In this document: positions 3,714-5,589 of the stretch, in pieces | Position numbering within the stretch: the stretch's first letter is position 1 | How the letters are laid out: each line of letters begins with the position of its first letter | Origin: DATDOO01 sp035293245 | GTDB taxonomy: Bacteria > Pseudomonadota > Gammaproteobacteria > Methylococcales > Methylococcaceae | NCBI GenBank assembly: GCA_035293245.1 | Contig: DATDOO010000009.1 | Coordinates: 1 to 5,589 of the forward strand | DNA length: 5,589 nt | Direction of reading: 5' to 3' | Position numbers and translations under genes: made by a program | The notes under the pieces: generated by a model | Told to the model about the DNA's origin: nothing | The model's input: only the letters and a program-made list of their open reading frames with translations | The model's database searches: none

Positions 3714-5589
3714 ATGCCCCCGAAGTCGAAACGCGCCGCAACCGTCACGAGCGGCGCCCACAGTTACGCACACGACAACAAAGCCGTTCAGCGCCCCGAC
3801 GTGGGCCTGCAGCAGGAATTCCTGAAGGTCAGGAAACCGCCAAAGACTTACCGCTACGACTCCAGCCTTGACCCTGCCCTGTCCTGGGACGAAAACCCTG
3901 GCCGCGAGCAGGCGGAATGGCTGCTGGGGTTGATCGAACGCTGCGCCGAGGATGGCGAAGGCGTCGTATTTGCCGAAGAGCAGCTCAGCGCAAACGGCCG
4001 CATCCGCGTGGGCAGCCTGAAAAGCTGCGTGGCGATGCTGAAAAACCTCTCCCAGCCCTTCCTGAACTGGTCCGGCAAGGCGGAGCGGGCGGATATTCAG
4101 GTGCCGACGCTGCCGCTGTTCGTGCATGAGCGGCATTCCACCAAGGCCATCATCGACGGCCTGGTCAATCACAAGGCCAAGGGGAGCAATCTCGACCTGT
4201 TCGGCGATCCCGGACTGGACCTGACCGACAAGCTACGCGCTTACGAGCACGTAGGGCCGTGGACCAACCGGATGATCCTCGGCGACAGCCTGGTGGCGAT
4301 GAACTCGCTGCTGGAGTACGAGGGTTTGGGCGGCCAAGTGCAGATGATCTACATCGACCCGCCCTACGGGGTGAAATTCGGCTCCAATTTCCAGCCTTTC
4401 GTGCGCAGCAAGCCAGGGTGCGGTAGCGCTCGTGACGTAAAGCACGGAGCCGATGACGCGATGACCCGCGAACCGGAAATGGTGAAAGCCTACCGGGACA
4501 CCTGGGAACTGGGCCTGCATTCCTATCTGGCCTACCTGCGTGACCGGCTGTTACTGGCAAGGGAACTACTGACCGATTCCGGCAGCGTGTTTGTGCAGAT
4601 TTCCGATGAGAATCTGCACCACGTGCGTCACTTATTGGACGAGGTTTTTGGCCCAGAGAATTTTGCTTCCCAGATTACATTTCAAAAGACGAGCGGCTCG
4701 ACCACCGCGACCATCCCGACAACATCTGACTACCTCCTTTGGTATGCGAAAGATATCCAGTGTGTCAAGTTCCATAAGCTATATGTGCCGCAGGTACCTG
4801 GTGCTCCAGGAGCGATGGAGTATAAGCGGGTAGAGCTTGCTGACGGGGCACTCCATCCGATAGGCAGGTTCAGGGATGACGCTGGTGTGCTCCGTCTTCC
4901 TGATGGCGCACAGATATTTGCAACTGACAGCATTGTCTCGAAAGGTGGCGACGATGAAGATGTTGTTGTGGAATGGGAAGGCAAGAAATATCGGCTTTCA
5001 TGCAAGCCAAATCGACATTGGAAATGCGGCGCTGACGGTGTCACGAAACTCTGGGACAAAGGGCGCCTTCTCAGGCAGGAAGGATTGCGCATTTTCAAGA
5101 GATACCTAAGCGACTTCCCTTTCCGCGAGCTTGTGCACGTCTGGACAGATACCAGGGGAGAAGACGATCCAGCATATGTGGTCCAAACAGATATCAAACC
5201 CATTGAACGCTGTGTACTCATGACCACCGACCCCGGCGACCTGGTGCTGGACCCCACCTGCGGTTCCGGCACCACCGCTTGCGTCGCCGAACAATGGGGC
5301 CGGCGCTGGATCACCATCGACACCTCCCGCGTTCCGCTGGCCCTGGCCCGGCAACGTCTGCTGACCGCCACCTTTCCTTACTACGAACTGCTTTCGCCGA
5401 ACATCGGGCCGCGGGGCGGTTTCGTTTATCAGCGCAAGCAGAACAGAAAGGGCGAGGAAATCGGCGGCCTGGTACCGCACATCACCCTGAAGTCCATCGC
5501 CAACAACGAGGAACCGGCCCTGGAAGTGCTGGTGGATCGGCCGGAGGTCGTCAAGGACGTCACGCGCGTCAGCGGTCCGTTCACCGTGG
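3714..5589 (+). CDS. Beta-class site-specific DNA adenine methyltransferase (type III Mod-like), 3'-truncated by the window edge
   Basis: The frame is open from the ATG at 3714 to the last base (625 codons, no stop), so the C-terminus is missing. It should transfer a methyl group from S-adenosylmethionine to adenine N6 in a specific DNA site. Visible order: family-specific N-terminus (1-180, with KTYRYDSSLDPALSWDENP at 44-62 and LDLFGDPGLDL at 160-170); MILGDSLVAMNSLL (187-200); motif IV DPPY (215-218); RDTWELGLHSYLAYLRDRLL (261-280); SGSVFVQISDEN (289-300); SDYLLWYAKD (338-347); variable region to about 490; a motif X-like IKPIERC (494-500); and motif I LDPTCGSGTT (512-521) followed by WGRRWITIDTSR. 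DPPY before the Gly-rich motif is the beta arrangement of type III Mod enzymes, and DPPY favours N6-adenine. Catalytic residues look intact. A partner nuclease/helicase would be expected downstream but is outside the window. Confidence 0.92.
   Translation, partial: MPPKSKRAATVTSGAHSYAHDNKAVQRPDVGLQQEFLKVRKPPKTYRYDSSLDPALSWDENPGREQAEWLLGLIERCAEDGEGVVFAEEQLSANGRIRVGSLKSCVAMLKNLSQPFLNWSGKAERADIQVPTLPLFVHERHSTKAIIDGLVNHKAKGSNLDLFGDPGLDLTDKLRAYEHVGPWTNRMILGDSLVAMNSLLEYEGLGGQVQMIYIDPPYGVKFGSNFQPFVRSKPGCGSARDVKHGADDAMTREPEMVKAYRDTWELGLHSYLAYLRDRLLLARELLTDSGSVFVQISDENLHHVRHLLDEVFGPENFASQITFQKTSGSTTATIPTTSDYLLWYAKDIQCVKFHKLYVPQVPGAPGAMEYKRVELADGALHPIGRFRDDAGVLRLPDGAQIFATDSIVSKGGDDEDVVVEWEGKKYRLSCKPNRHWKCGADGVTKLWDKGRLLRQEGLRIFKRYLSDFPFRELVHVWTDTRGEDDPAYVVQTDIKPIERCVLMTTDPGDLVLDPTCGSGTTACVAEQWGRRWITIDTSRVPLALARQRLLTATFPYYELLSPNIGPRGGFVYQRKQNRKGEEIGGLVPHITLKSIANNEEPALEVLVDRPEVVKDVTRVSGPFTV
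4660..5200 (+). other. Target-recognition (variable) region of the methyltransferase with lower GC
   Basis: This covers roughly residues 316-496, between the conserved SGSVFVQISDEN/YLLWYAKD blocks and the motif X/motif I block, where type III Mod enzymes carry the target recognition domain. Hand counts over 60-base lines give 47% GC at 4741-4800, 55% at 4861-4920 and 50% at 4981-5040. The flanks are higher: 60% at 4501-4560 and 72% at 5221-5280. Codon choice is also more AT-tolerant here. The boundaries are approximate. Confidence 0.6.

Noticed and set aside
3696..4172. Minus-strand open frames over the start of the methyltransferase
   Set aside because: The plus frame is open for 625 codons with methyltransferase motifs; the minus frames are GC-driven shadows.
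4730..5371. 213-codon minus-strand open frame
   Set aside because: It lies opposite the methyltransferase variable region and motif I; its Ser/Arg-rich product has no recognisable family.

Overview
The window is GC-rich and densely coded, and looks like an accessory region of a proteobacterial genome (most likely Beta- or Gammaproteobacteria). That placement rests on composition, codon use and remembered family resemblances; there is no rRNA, tRNA or housekeeping gene to fix the taxon. The gene content suggests an integrative element or genomic island next to, or carrying, a DNA-modification (probably defence) locus.

Layout: (1) 1-1221 (+) is the 3' part of a DUF3987/YfjI-type ATPase-like gene whose beginning lies outside the window. 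(2) 1218-1841 (+) is a small gene coupled to it by an ATGA overlap, with a cysteine-containing C-terminal domain. A striking array of 9-bp repeats folding into a long hairpin lies inside its coding sequence. (3) 1842-2009 has no convincing gene. (4) 2010-2249 (-) encodes a small exported protein with two C-x11-C repeats and a recognisable promoter. (5) 2385-3026 and 2929-3138 (+) are a pair of hypothetical genes that overlap out of frame by 98 bases; both look real. (6) 3194-3577 (-) encodes an XRE-family repressor-like protein. (7) 3714 to beyond the right edge (+) is a large beta-class DNA adenine methyltransferase of the type III Mod-like kind. It is open to the window end (625 codons visible, no stop).

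The most coherent functional unit is the divergent pair regulator (3194-3577) and methyltransferase (3714 onward). The 136-bp gap between them holds three inverted repeats built on GGCAA/TTGCC half-sites. Two of these are 24-bp elements 29 bp apart that cover the -35 and -10 of a good candidate promoter for the methyltransferase. This suggests that the regulator controls methyltransferase expression, in the manner of restriction-modification control proteins. The methyltransferase has a composition dip in its central variable (target-recognition) region, consistent with recombination or domain exchange.

I see no wholly new system that can be asserted from sequence alone. The best leads are the intragenic repeat hairpin (1278-1373), the operator cluster (3596-3675) and the overlapping gene pair (2929-3026).
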